NCBI RefSeq assembly: GCF_019578655.1
Contig: NC_063259.1
Span: 29,375,277-29,439,276 of the forward strand
Direction of reading: 5' to 3'
Length of the DNA: 64,000 bases
Source of the DNA: Ricinus communis
Taxonomy: Eukaryota; Streptophyta; Magnoliopsida; Malpighiales; Euphorbiaceae
Shown piece by piece: positions 35,305 to 46,958 of this stretch. The position numbers and the translations under genes were made by a program. The notes beneath the pieces are model-generated. The model ran no database searches. It was not told where the DNA came from and saw nothing but the letters and a program-made list of their open reading frames with translations. The number at the start of each line of letters is the position of its first letter. Position 1 is the stretch's first letter.

Positions 35305-38300
35305 TTAATAAGGTGCCACCGGTGCTCTGAATTTTGCTCCAGCATACACTGCACCGGACCCCAGCTCTTCTTCTATCCTAAGAAGCTGCAGACAGAAAAA
35401 ATAAAGCCAGTCAGTTAACCAGAGAGAGAGAGAGAAAGCTATAGAATGTTTATAAACTATTTTCTTAATTGTAGTAACCCATATTCATTAACCTGGTTGT
35501 ATTTAGCAAGACGTTCTGATCTGCAAGGTGCTCCAGTCTTGATCTGTCCCTGTTTGACAGAAAGACAGGGCAGTGTAATATTAGCTCAAGGTAACCGCAC
35601 AACCACCTACCAATTTAAATTTGACCCATCTACTCCGACAGTGCAGAAGGTAAAACCACAAACACCATGCATCATCTTTCATAGGGAAAGAAAAAAAGAA
35701 AAACACAAGCGGCAGAATTAGGATACTCACAGTAGCCAATCCAACTGAAAGGTCTGCGATGAAAGTATCTTCAGTTTCACCACTGTATTGGATTAAGCAA
35801 GAACCATGTCATCAGCGGCATCCCAAATGTTAGAAACTAAGTATAAAACTGAACTATAGAAGATAAAGACGCACCTTCTATGGCTTGCCATGACACCCCA
35901 GCCAGCACGTTTGGACATTTTCACAGCTTCAATACTTTCAGTGACAGAACCAATTTGATTCACCTGACAAATTGTAAGTCATTGGGTGAAGTCTTAGCTT
36001 TGCTAGTTCTAATTACCATGAAAATTTGCCTCTCTTCATTGAAGTGCAACTAAATTGCAGTTATACATGTCCAGCCAAATATAAAAGGTTTTAGTGACAA
36101 ATGTTAGCATATGCTACCTTCAATAGAAGAGCATTGCAGGTCTTCTCTCTAATACCCTTGTTCACACGCTGCCACAAGACGATAAGACCAAAACATTTAG
36201 TATCACCGAACTGCTCATCATAACAAATTATAACAAGATTTTGGTATGAAGGCACTAATTATCTAAACTTTAGGTCATGTCTTCACCTTAGGATTTGTGA
36301 CAAGGAGATCATCACCAACAATCTGCACTTGCTCACCAATTTCAGCTGTCAACTTTGAGTAGTGTTCCCAATCATCCTGATCAAAGGGATCCTCAATTGA
36401 CACAATTGGGTAATCAGTCACAAAGGACTTGTACACATTTTTCAGACTATCTCCGGAAATCTTCTCTGATCCATCATTGTTCTGCAACGAGAAGTTTCAT
36501 GGGCTCAGAGACCCAGTCATTAAGCAGACAGAAACTGGAAACAGAATTATTCAAAGAACATAATGAAGTATCCGCATTACCTCTTCCTTGAAGTTTAAGT
36601 CATAGGTCTTATCTTTGTTATCATAGAATTCTGAGGCAGCCACGTCCATCCCAATCACAACCTGACAGGAGAACCAGGAAATTAATAAGATTATAGGAGG
36701 GTGTCAGAAATAAGTAAATAGATCAGTCATCACACTTAAGGGCTAGCTACCTTTCCAGTGTATCCAGCTTTACCTATGGCTGTCTTCAGCAATTCAAGAC
36801 CTTCTTTGTTTTCCTGCAAATCAAACATTTTGTTACTAAAGATCAGGACAGAATTATCCAGCAAGGCCAAAGAAGCACCAGTTATGGCTCATTTATACCA
36901 TCACTTTTCTAGCTATAGGCACGCAAATCATTAGAACGTAGATCAGGCTTTCAGACCATGAGAAAGCTTATTTCTATACCAGGACTGCTATATAAATAAA
37001 AGTTGTGAACAGTTGAAAACCTGAATATTAGGAGCAAAGCCACCTTCATCTCCCACATTAGTAGCATCCTGTCCATACTTCTTCTTTATCACAGCCTGAA
37101 AGAACAAGCAAGAAATCGCTCAATAAAGTAATAATATGTGAACTCTAAATACAAAACCAAATTGAAGGAGAGAGAGAAACACCTTGAGGTGATGATATAC
37201 TTCCACACCCATCTTCATGGCTTCCTTGAAAGATGAAGCTCCAACAGGGAGAATCATAAATTCCTATAGAAGAGCCGACTGTCAAGAACAGAACAATCAA
37301 GAGATACAGAAAGCAGTACTGGAACCACTTAACCATCAATGTTACCTGCATTGCCAGTTTATTGCCTGCATGGGAACCACCGTTGATGACATTGAATGCA
37401 GGTACTGGCAGAACCAAGGTCTTGTTTCCAGCAAGATTTGCTATATGCTGCAAGTGTGAGACAAGACAACAATGAAGCACCAGTAACGGCAATGCCATAG
37501 CTGAATACGAACACAATATCAGTAAAAAATATACCTTGTAAAGGGGAATCTTCTTAACACTAGCACCTGCTTTGCAAACAGCAAGAGACACTGCCAATAT
37601 AGCATTTGCGCCAAGCTGGAAAAATCAGTAAGGGTGAGAACACCCAATCAGCATAAGAGAAAATAATGCATTAACGGATCAGAACAATTCCCTGCCACAA
37701 GCTTTTAAATATATCTAGAGTTGATTGATGAAACGCAAGGTACCTTTTGTTTGCACCAACCCCATTCATTAACAGTTCCATCAAGTTCTTGTACCATGAA
37801 ATTATCAATTTGGGTTTGCTCTGTTGGGTCCTGTAAAAAATGCGAAGGCACTAACACTCAGTATTGAGCTACTCTACCAATAATCAATCCCCATTAGGGG
37901 TTCAACATTCTTATTTAATCAAAAGAAAGGGAGAGATAGAAATTCCATGTAATACCTTGCCAATCAAGGCGGGGCCAATGATTGAATTAACATTCTCCAC
38001 AGCCTAAAATATAATCAAGAAAAACTATTTAAAGAAAAAAAAAAAAAAACATAAAATTGCATTAACAAAAACTGTAGAAATATAGAACGAAAAGGCATAC
38101 CTTAAGGACACCTTTCCCAAGATAGTCCGATCCTCCATCTCTCAACTCTAAAGCTTCATATATACCTTTCAAAACAAAAAATCAACATAAATTAAAATTT
38201 CAAGACATTGTATGAATACCAATCTATACATCATGTAATTGCTGATAAAATGCAGTAGTACAAGATTAAGAAAATTAAATATTTACCAGTTGAAGCGCCA

Positions 38301-38572
38301 CTAGGTACAGCAGCTCTAGCTAAAGTTCCATCAGAAAGGATTACGTCAACCTGTTGTTTTATTTGATTATGCACACATGCTTTAATCCACAATGACAAAA
38401 ATAATACAATCCGAAATGAACATTCTTTTTTTTTAGATAAAAAGAAAAAGAGAGGAAAACAAGTAAAGACGACGAGAGGGCCAGAAAACAGAATCATGGA
38501 ACTTACTTCAACGGTAGGATTTCCACGGCTGTCGAAAATTTGACGGGCCTTCACAACCTTAATCGTGGTCAT
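35305..38572 (-). CDS. ENO: Enolase (2-phospho-D-glycerate hydro-lyase), cytosolic
   Basis: Catalyses 2-phosphoglycerate to phosphoenolpyruvate in glycolysis. Seventeen exons join in frame to 445 residues, the usual plant length: 38507-38572, 38287-38350, 38101-38165, 37956-38003, 37744-37830, 37535-37615, 37346-37447, 37183-37263, 37021-37095, 36751-36813, 36581-36661, 36287-36481, 36118-36168, 35875-35963, 35731-35782, 35493-35549 and 35305-35385. Landmarks are [13 protein letters not shown] at residues 10-22, SGASTG for the mobile active-site loop, [36 protein letters not shown] and GDDLLVTNP for metal and substrate binding, LLLKVNQIGS containing the catalytic lysine, SHRSGETEDT, and the end APVAPY. 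With no transit peptide it should be cytosolic. Met93 (codon at 37797-37795) is conserved; the Arabidopsis LOS2 gene is reported to make the repressor MBP-1 from an internal start. Confidence 0.97.
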
Positions 38573-38654
38573 TGTAGTTTCCCTTTCTTTTTCTCCTCGG
38601 TAGCTCCAAGGTGGCTTCGTTTCAGTTTGCCTGAGTGATAAAATGACAGGGCCG

Positions 38655-38662
38655 CTTTATAA
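38655..38662 (-). promoter_or_regulatory. TATA box of the enolase gene
   Basis: On the minus strand this reads TTATAAAG, about 85 bp upstream of the start codon, leaving a short leader. Position and sequence fit a strongly expressed housekeeping gene. Confidence 0.5.
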
Positions 38663-38669
38663 GAGTAAA

Positions 38670-39417
38670 TCAACGTGGTGATCAAACCACGGGTAGTCAA
38701 ATATCCGCCGTTGGTTGTGGAAAAGTGAGGGATGATGTGGACGGTTCTGATTTTTTACTTTTGTTAGGAATTAGGTGCACGAGGTAACGCATCCAATGGA
38801 ATATGCGGAAACTGGGTGCCAGTGCCGGGTTGGCCAAGAAACCAGTGTTGAAAAATAAATACTTTTTTAATAAGTTGTGGAAAGTAGAGTTCAAAGCCGA
38901 AACCGAGACAGTAAAGTAAAAGGAGTTAAAAGTTTTACAAAGGCTCGGTGCGTGAAAAGAAGTGATTTTCATTTGGGGTTGGGGCGCACCTGGTTTTTAG
39001 ACGGGGTAATTACAATTTACTCCCTGCCTTTTGTCATACTTAATTAGTTAATTCTTAATATTTAATTTACCATATTATATTGCAACACCTTGTTTTTAAT
39101 TTTCTGGCATTCAATTGTTAGTTTTGATATAAAGAAATATATTCTTATTTTTATTTTTATTTATTATTTTTATATTTTACTTTTTCGATCATCAAACACC
39201 TTTTTTCAGACATTAAAAAAAAATTATAACAAATTAATAAACATATTGCAGATTTAGCATGCCTCTACTATAATTAATTATTTCATCTAAACTTATAATT
39301 TTATTAATGATCTATAACTATAATAATTGCACATAAAAAGAAAGAAAGAGAGTTATAATTTTCTTATTTTTAAATAATTTTTTGCATTTGATGCATATAC
39401 TATCATTATATTTTTTA
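38670..39417. other. Enolase upstream region
   Basis: 38670-39000 is less AT-rich and is probably the enolase promoter. From 39000 the DNA is AT-rich. No gene is seen; the minus-strand frame 38697-38972 has no family resemblance. Confidence 0.5.
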
Positions 39418-40240
39418 TAGGTAAAAGGTACAAAAACGCGTCTGAATTTATTATAAAAGTTTAATTAAATTTTTATATTTTTTGATTAAATTTATTAATT
39501 TTTATAAAAAATCTAATTAAATTTTTATTTTATTTTTAGACTCAATTAAACATATTAATTTTTATAAAAGTCAAATTAACATATAATACTAACAACGTCT
39601 AAAATACATTATGTGTAAGGATTCTATTATTTTGAAAGTGTGAATAATAATTATTCTGAATATTTTAAAGTCATACCTATATCACGTAAGGGAGAGAAAG
39701 CCACTTCTTTATTTTTACACAATTAGTATCTATAAATTCTAATTTACAAAGAAAAATAGTGATTTCTTTCTTCACATGAAATTGCAGCTACATTTGCGTC
39801 TTTTTCATCACGCTCGTTTATAAGTAAAAGGTGAATGCAAGTTGTTGAGTTAGATTACATCCCACCACCTCAGATATATTTTTATAATAAAATTATAAAG
39901 ATGCACACTTCATAGAGGGAAAACAATCATGGAATGAGGTTATACAGTTGTATGAGCTGTAGTGTAAGTTAAATAAAAAAAAAGTGATTTATTCTCCCTC
40001 ACAGATATAAATGTGATTTTAAAATATTTAGAGCAATTATTATTTACGCTCTCAAAATAATAAGACTCTTACACTTAATGACAGTTTAGACTATAGATTA
40101 ATTGGATATTTTATAAAAATTAATAGGTTTAATTAGTAAATAAAAGAATAAAAATTTAATCGTACCTTTTACAAAAATTAATAAATTTAATTAAACTAAA
40201 AAATAATGAGAACTTAATTTCTTTTTGCACCTTTTGCCTA
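39418..40240. mobile_element. Inverted-repeat element, about 823 bp, long arms
   Basis: The left end reads TAGGTAAAAGGTACAAAAA; the right end, complemented, reads TAGGCAAAAGGTGCAAAAA. Pairing continues inward for about 230-260 bp, including TATTAATTTTTATAAAA on both arms and, near the inner ends, CACTTTCAAAATAATAGA against CGCTCTCAAAATAATAAG. The loop (about 39680-40010) has no transposase frame. Long arms and a short loop fit a foldback or Mutator-like non-autonomous element. Confidence 0.75.
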
Positions 40241-40845
40241 CTTTCATATACATGGATATGATCTATCATAACAATGCTTTCTCTATTAAAATTCTTATCC
40301 TTAAAGATTAGAATGAAGAAATTGGGCTTGACCACATATGTACCTTCCCAAATGCCACTATCGTAATTCAAATTTTGCCAACTGGAGAATTATTTATGTG
40401 AAAATTCTAAAACCTTTTTTTTTTCTTTCTTTCTAAGCATTTTGACAAACGCCTATAAAATTTAAATCTCCATATTCTAAGCTTTGTTTCTTCCTTAACC
40501 TCAAATAGCAAAAATACAATAATTTATTACTAACTCAAAACTACTATAATTTCCAGCAGAATAATTTAATCTTTGAAACACTAAAGAACTTCTATCAGTA
40601 TTCATTTCAATAAAGATATAGCCATGAAAATCACAGGCGACGATGGTAGTGGAAGAATCATTTCCAGAGTGCTGAAACACCGTGCAATCAACATCAGTTG
40701 GAAATTGTGGCCATGGCAGTGCGACATTAATTAGAGATGGAGAGAAGTTGTTGTATTTAGCTTTTCTTAATCTAAATTTAAGAATGAAAGAAGACGACAA
40801 CCATAGAGATAGTTGTTAAAGAATATGGATATAAGTGGGTGATTA

Positions 40846-41329
40846 AGGCTGAGTATGAATGTCGGTGATTTCCGTCCGAACTGAATAACCGTATGGAAAA
40901 ATACCATAACCGAAATAACCAAAATTTTTTATAACCGAATTGAACTGATCTGATTTTTTTTCTATTACTGTGTGGTACTGGTTCTTTAGTAAAAATCGTA
41001 CTATAACCGATCCGTCTTGTACTGATAATAATTGCTTAAATTATATAAAATAATTTTTTTATAGAGTATAAGGTATTTTATAATATTATAGTTATTTTTA
41101 ATAGGTATTATTTATATAATATAAATAATTATTAATAAATATATGTAAAAAATTCGATTCTACGGTTTGGTCCGGATCAGTACAAGACGGATCGGTTATG
41201 GTACGGTTTTTACTAAAGAACCAGTACTATACTGTAATAGAAAAAAATTCAGATCAGTTCAATTTGGTTATAAAAATTTGATTATTTATTCGATTCGGAC
41301 GGAATTCACCAAGATTCCTGCTCAACCCT
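40846..41329. mobile_element. Inverted-repeat element, about 484 bp (hAT-like ends)
   Basis: Left arm begins AGGCTGAGTATGAAT; the right arm, complemented, begins AGGGTTGAGCAGGAAT. Arms of about 180 bp pair well, for example GTACTATAACCGATCCGTCT on the left with AGACGGATCGGTTATGGTAC on the right. The loop is nearly pure A/T. Starts of the type GGG-TGAGCA with ACCGAA-rich arms are common in plant hAT-type non-autonomous elements. The outer 8-bp duplication is not visible. Confidence 0.75.
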
Positions 41330-43000
41330 ATTTTGAAGGATGCATAATACATTGTCTATTTAGGGAGAATTTTAGCTGAAATATTTGTTAACTTATAAAT
41401 TCAAAAGATTAAGGTCAAATCTTTATGGATTTCTAAATTATTATTTTTAGTATTTTGGAAACTCATATTTTATGTGGGATCACCATTTTAATACGTTAGA
41501 AATTATGCTAATAAATTAATATATTAAAACTGTCCATACTAACAAAATAGTATTTCAAGTTTACTCATTACATCCATAAAATTTTAATTATTCATCCGAG
41601 CCTATGAATTTGAAATGTAGATCCTAAAATTTAATTTTAATAATAAAAATGACGTCTGCTAAAATTTCTGTAAATTTATTTAAATCCGTCGTACTCCGGG
41701 ACAAACTGAGAAACTAAAAAATTCACGTGCCAATAATGATTTAAGTTAGGTGATGTATTTCATAAATAATAATTCAAAAATCAATCCTACCCTTTGCTTG
41801 TTTTTCCAGACATGTATATTGAATTTGTATAGTTTTTACGTTCTGATCAATTCCATGTTCAATAATTTAGTTTAAGTGATAATTGAATTAAATATTTATT
41901 ATATTTTAAAATCTAACTTATTACTTTTTTAATAAAAAATATTGTAATTCTAACTCATTGACCTTAAATAAATAAATAATTAATTATTATCAGTTTTAAC
42001 ATAAAATTTAATAATTTAACATGTAATACTTAAAACCTGTGTAAATTTTAATGTAGAAAAATGTATAAAGTTTTTCAGAAATATTCTAAAATTAATAAAA
42101 ATATTATTTTTATTATGTAAATTTTTTTTTTTAAAATGTTGTTTTTTATTTTTTAGTGTGGTTATTTTTTTTATTATTTTATTAAAAAATAATAAAAATT
42201 GTAATTTAAAAAAATAATCTTAAAACTGTATATGTAATACTTTAAGAATAAAAAATAAAAAATACGGTAAATTTGAAGCGTCAGAGAGCCTGTTAACTCA
42301 TTGTAGCCCAATCTAAAAGAAAATTATGGACGAAAACAGGTTTTTTAACCTCTACGTCCCTAAACAGAAGAAGCCCAAACTTTGTGTACGACTCCGTTGT
42401 CTGATTGACAGGTCCCAGTAACAAAGAAGGTGCTGTTTTCCACGCTTTAATGTATAAAAAGACAAGAAAAAGAAGGTGAAAGGCAACTAAACCCGTACTC
42501 TCTTCCCTTAGCATCATTTTTTGCCTTTGTCTAACTTACCAGCAGACTGGAAATGCCGGTCTCTCCATTTTCTTCGTCTTATAAGACTGCTCAGAACTGA
42601 GCTATCAATAAGCTGAAGTGCATTTTTCTTAACGTGTTTGAATGGAAGTTTTCAAGGTTTTTGAGTGGCTTATGAGTTTTTGAAACTAACCCTTATTTGG
42701 AAAGGAAGTAATAATTAAGAAATAATATTTTTGGAGATTTTTTATCTTTGAATTTCAATCCCTCTAAATTGGTAGATTTACAAAATTAATATTTAAAAAA
42801 TTATATATTATCTTTTAAAATCTTCTTTTTTTTCTCATTATTTTTCCTAGACAAAATAAAATTAAAAACTTTATCTTCCTTCTATTTACTTTATAAAATG
42901 TAATATATATCATTATTACTGGTTGTTGGAATTTTCTCTTTCTCCTTGATACTCTTTTACGTATTTTAGTACAAATTGGCATGGCTTTGCTAGATATGTT
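41330..43000. other. AT-rich intergenic DNA
   Basis: No gene is recognised. 41930-42260 is especially AT-rich; 42270-42600 is less so, and its minus-strand frame (42293-42517) resembles nothing known to me. Confidence 0.5.
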
Positions 43001-43041
43001 ATTTCAGGGTAGTGATTCCAAATCGTATTGGATTTCTGTAA

Positions 43042-43735
43042 TTGCGACACATGTATTTAATGGAGGCAAAGAAAAGAAAAGAAGGTAAGATTGGACCTCG
43101 CATGAGGATGAATCTGAATCTGGATCACTTCGTGGAAGATGTAAAATTGTGTAAACCTTCACAATATGCAATATATAATAGAGATGGTCTCTATGATACA
43201 CTTCAACATTTTCGTTGGCCAGAGAATTTGGGTTGGTACTACAAGCTTTCTCTTTTGACATTCATCAAGAGTTAGAGGTGGAGGTGAATTACCTGACTCG
43301 AGAGCTTGCTAATTTAACACAGGGATCAGACGGAACAAGTCAGGCCTTTTTCAGAAGCTGGAGGCAATATGTGGCTCCTTTTTCTCAGGCCACCTGATTA
43401 CCTTGCTGAGATGGTTAAATCAGACCCTCATAAGGTGAAGGTGAAAGCCGGATATTGGCTGACAAAAAGAGGCATTGATGAGTCTAAGCAAAGAAGGAAG
43501 GATGGAGAAGCAAACAGACCTGCTAAAGTGATTCAGGCAGAGAAGCTGAAAGAAAGAGCAGCATAGAAAATGATGGAGAGAGAATGTTTAGAAGTGGAGG
43601 AAGCAGACGCAGATAAAGTGCGAGACAGGAGGGAAACAATAAAAAGGGAAGCAAGAGACTCCAAATCTGTATTTGTAGGAAGGAAAAGGCGGCCTGCTAA
43701 GAACAAGGAAGAGGTCATATGCTAGTGCTTGTTTT
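43042..43735 (+). pseudogene. EBP2 rRNA-processing protein pseudogene
   Basis: EBP2 is a nucleolar coiled-coil protein needed for 27S pre-rRNA processing and 60S subunit assembly. Pieces of it appear in order without introns but in shifting frames: EDVKLCKPSQYAIYNRDGL and RWPENLGW (43042 frame), then FDIHQELEVEVNYLTREL (43215 frame), then FLRPPDYLAEMVKSDPHKVK and AKVIQAEKLKERA (43369 frame), ending at a stop at 43564-43566. Further on, RDSKSVFVGRK and a Lys-rich end (43650-43710) correspond to the EBP2 C-terminus. The intervening region (family TQALEGTREAF) is scrambled. At least two frameshifts and the stop mark it as non-functional. Lack of introns fits a retrocopy, although I do not know whether the parent gene has introns. 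No poly(A) tail is seen at the 3' end. Confidence 0.85.
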
Positions 43736-43739
43736 ATCT

Positions 43740-44700
43740 AGAATACGCCAATTTGTTAATAGCATTAAGCTCCTCTTATATTCTCATTCAGAACTGTATC
43801 AGTTCTATTTCTGGTTACTTCACAGTATGCAGCGGCTCCTGATCTCACTGTTGACATCATAGCTTGAGTAGAGAGAATATCTGATGTTACAGCAATTTTT
43901 TGAGTAGAAAAAGGAAAAGGAAATATAAACGCTAATAGCATTATACTTTATATGCTATCTTCTATCTGTTGCATCTTTGTGGAGGATTAACTCGCCATCC
44001 AATCAAAGTCAAACCAGCTATTTGTTTCTCCAACCACGTTAGTTTTTTTTATTTATTAATTAATGTACTTGGTGTTTCTTTATACTATCTGAGTTTTTTA
44101 ATCAATATTCTTCAATAAAGTCAATCACATTGGATGAGAGAATCCCAGGTCATCTGGGGTTTTAATGACTATCATCTAGCATGTTGTTATTATTATAATG
44201 GGTCAGAACAGTTTAATTCATGGTTCTCTTTTTCTCTAGACTGCATTGCCGTGCTGTCCAAATTATCGCCAGTTTAATACACATATCTAGCTGACCCATT
44301 ACTTTCAGTTTCTGCACATTATTTCCTGGAAAAACTTTAAAACTGATAGATACATTTCGTTATAAGGCTTTACCGCACAGAAGAATCAGTTCTTTTGGGG
44401 AAAACATAAAAAAAGAAAGCAGCAAAAGGAAAACGCAACTCAAGGACCAGATGATGTAAATATGGTGACATGAACGGTTACGAACTGGGAGGGAAGGTGA
44501 GAAGGTTCCATGTGCTGTGAGGTTCTTTGTTTAGTACAATGGACTTACAATTAGTTAAATGGAGATAAGTCCCACATCCAAGTTGTCAACGAATCTTCCC
44601 GAAAAAATTAAAATGTATTGAAACATTAACCATCACTACACAAAAAATATATATTATATGTCCTTTCACACTACACCTCACAATCTAATCGTCAACTTCT
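43740..44700. other. Intergenic region ahead of the DUF761 gene
   Basis: No reading frame of note. The last 250 bp probably contain the promoter of the downstream gene. Confidence 0.5.
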
Positions 44701-44702
44701 GC

Positions 44703-44709
44703 TATAAAG
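44703..44709 (+). promoter_or_regulatory. TATA box of the DUF761 gene
   Basis: TATAAAG in the context TGCTATAAAGGCC is followed by a pyrimidine-rich leader (CCTCCTCTCC) that looks like a transcription start region. An upstream ATG at 44759 opens a 75-codon frame overlapping the main start in another frame and may act as an upstream ORF. Confidence 0.55.
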
Positions 44710-44864
44710 GCCTCCTCTCCAAACTTTCCCCATATACACAAGTCTGTCAAAAAGACCTATGATCTGTTGCTCTTTACATTGCCAATACGGCAAATCCTCT
44801 TTATTCTCTCTATTCTTGTTCTTGTTCTTGTTCTTGTTGAGTTCATTTTTATTTTTTCACAGCC

Positions 44865-45275
44865 ATGTTTGGTTCTACTTTCGAACTGATCACTCAGGCA
44901 GCATCCAACTCTATATTTGTCTTTTGCTTCTGCAATTTGATCATTGCCATGATCCTCATAGCATCAAATTCAAAACAGGGTCATAACTGCAATCAAGATA
45001 GACAAGTTCCTATCTCAATAGTCACCAACACATGCACAAACGGGAAACATGCTGCAGTAAAGCATTTATTCGGTGGAAACAAAATGGTGTTAGAAGATAG
45101 CAGAGTGTCAAACGCCCAAGAAACACCAATGGCCAAAGACAAAGGAAGTGATAACTGTGACGACTACAAGAAGGACAATGAAAACGATGAGTTTCGGAGA
45201 AGAGTTGAAGAATTTATCGATAAAGTTAATAGGGGTTGGAAGGCAGAGTCATTGAGGACGTCATACGTAGTTTAG
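44865..45275 (+). CDS. Small DUF761-domain protein with N-terminal membrane segment
   Basis: A single-exon gene of 136 residues. Residues 13-35 (AASNSIFVFCFCNLIIAMIL) form one strongly hydrophobic segment, probably a membrane anchor. The middle is polar and low in complexity. The C-terminal 30 residues contain DEFRRRVEEFIDKVNRGWK, the hallmark of plant DUF761 proteins (EFNRRVEEFI-x-x-VN-x-x-W). Members are small plant proteins of unknown biochemistry. I chose the start at 44865 because the frame opening at 44759 belongs to a different phase and does not encode the domain. The TATA box at 44703 and a pyrimidine-rich leader support a real gene. Confidence 0.85.
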   Translation: MFGSTFELITQAASNSIFVFCFCNLIIAMILIASNSKQGHNCNQDRQVPISIVTNTCTNGKHAAVKHLFGGNKMVLEDSRVSNAQETPMAKDKGSDNCDDYKKDNENDEFRRRVEEFIDKVNRGWKAESLRTSYVV

Positions 45276-46950
45276 AAATTGAAAGAAGGATGATAACAGT
45301 ACCATGTCCATCGAGTACATATTAGTGCCGCCGCTGCTCTACACTGATTCCCTCTCTCCATCTTTCTCTTCTAAGTTATACAGTGAAAAGAAATTTTGAT
45401 TATTATCATCTGAAGATGAAATTTATAGTATATAAATGAACTGGTTGACTTGCTGTATTACTACGTTTCGTAGAGCAATTGTTGTGACTTTGTATTAATT
45501 AATCACAACAAAAATAAGAGAATCCAATTACGATTTGACATCTCCAAACAAATACCCTAATAATTAATAGACTTTCACATTGTGTAACTGATTGCAATTG
45601 ATAAGTATAATTAAATTGTTTCTACTATCCAATAATTGATACAAGATATTAAAACAAAAGTTAACAAACAGAAACATATTTTGTAAAGAAGCATCTATCT
45701 AGAAACTATATATTTTGGAGTATCATATGAACTGCAACATTGATAAAATTTAAAAGGTTAATACAGAAATACATAAATGTATAGAAACTGATATGCCATA
45801 TTAGCATGATATAGACTTTCTATCTATTTATATATAGTAGCATTAAAATATATATTAAATAAATATTTTTTAAATTAATACGTAGCATTAACTTAGATGA
45901 TATAGACTTTTTAGTTGTTTATTTATTTATTTATTAAATCCTTTATCCGGATAGGCTTCCAATTCACATGAAAAAAGCTCAAAAGAAACGATAAAAGGTC
46001 TGCACTGCATGCTGTAGATAAGGACCACATCAGTTCAAATTTAAAATGCTAATAATCAAATGCTCACATCCAAAAGCATTTCCAATTAACCTTTTTTTTT
46101 ATATTTAAATTTAAATTTATTTCCAATATAATACTAGACAGGTTGTTTTCAAAAGCTTTTCGATAGATGTAATGGAAGCGTGAGTAAAGCAAAGCAAAGC
46201 CCCGATTATGGATTCCTGTCGTTGGGCGTGGAGTAGAAAAGTGCAACTCATGAGTCACCAGTGACTCTAATAAATTCCATGACCTTGACAGGAATTGTAA
46301 TTGTTGGAGAACATAACAATGATTTTGTAATCAGTTAAAAAAAGAAAAGAAAACAATAATGATGTTGAAATCCATATTATACGATTGTGCAAATCTGAAT
46401 GATCAGGCTGCTGTCCTTTTTCCCTGACAGAATAACATCCTAAAGATAATTATCGTAAAAAAAAACCAGCTTGGAGAAGGATTTCTCTGCAGTAATGTTT
46501 TCGAATCTACCCTTTCCTTGTAATATACTTTTCAATAATGTAATTGAAAAAATATCTTGTTAAAGATTCAACTCGATGAAAAGTTTCAATGTCTAAAATT
46601 CGACGTCACTCCACCAAATATAAAATATAAATATAAATATAAATTTGTTCAGCTACAAATTGCCTGATGAGATGAATGGAATACCAAGTTTAATACATTT
46701 TGCTACAACAATAACACGAATATTACAAAATACATGAACATGACATCAGCGACAGAACGATCCTAACAACTGTAAGTCCTACCTAAACTAACAACAAAGA
46801 GTACACTTGTGGGTCAAAATCCATATCATGTCAAACCCTAATCTGTTTCAAATAATAGCCACTTCATTTATGTTGGTCTTTGACAAGGTCGAATGAGCCT
46901 AAATGCTGTCGTCTCTGCAGTAAAACAATGAAGATACTAACAGCATATGT
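45276..46950. other. Intergenic region between DUF761 and AHL genes
   Basis: AT-rich, with no gene recognised. The two genes converge here, so both 3' untranslated regions must lie at its edges; the AHL one probably extends to about 46680-46950. Confidence 0.5.
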
Positions 46951-46958
46951 AAAAGTCA

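Noticed and set aside
37145..37597. 150-codon minus-strand open frame in the enolase region
   Set aside because: It is two enolase exons read through the intron between them; splice sites and family sequence show the true structure.
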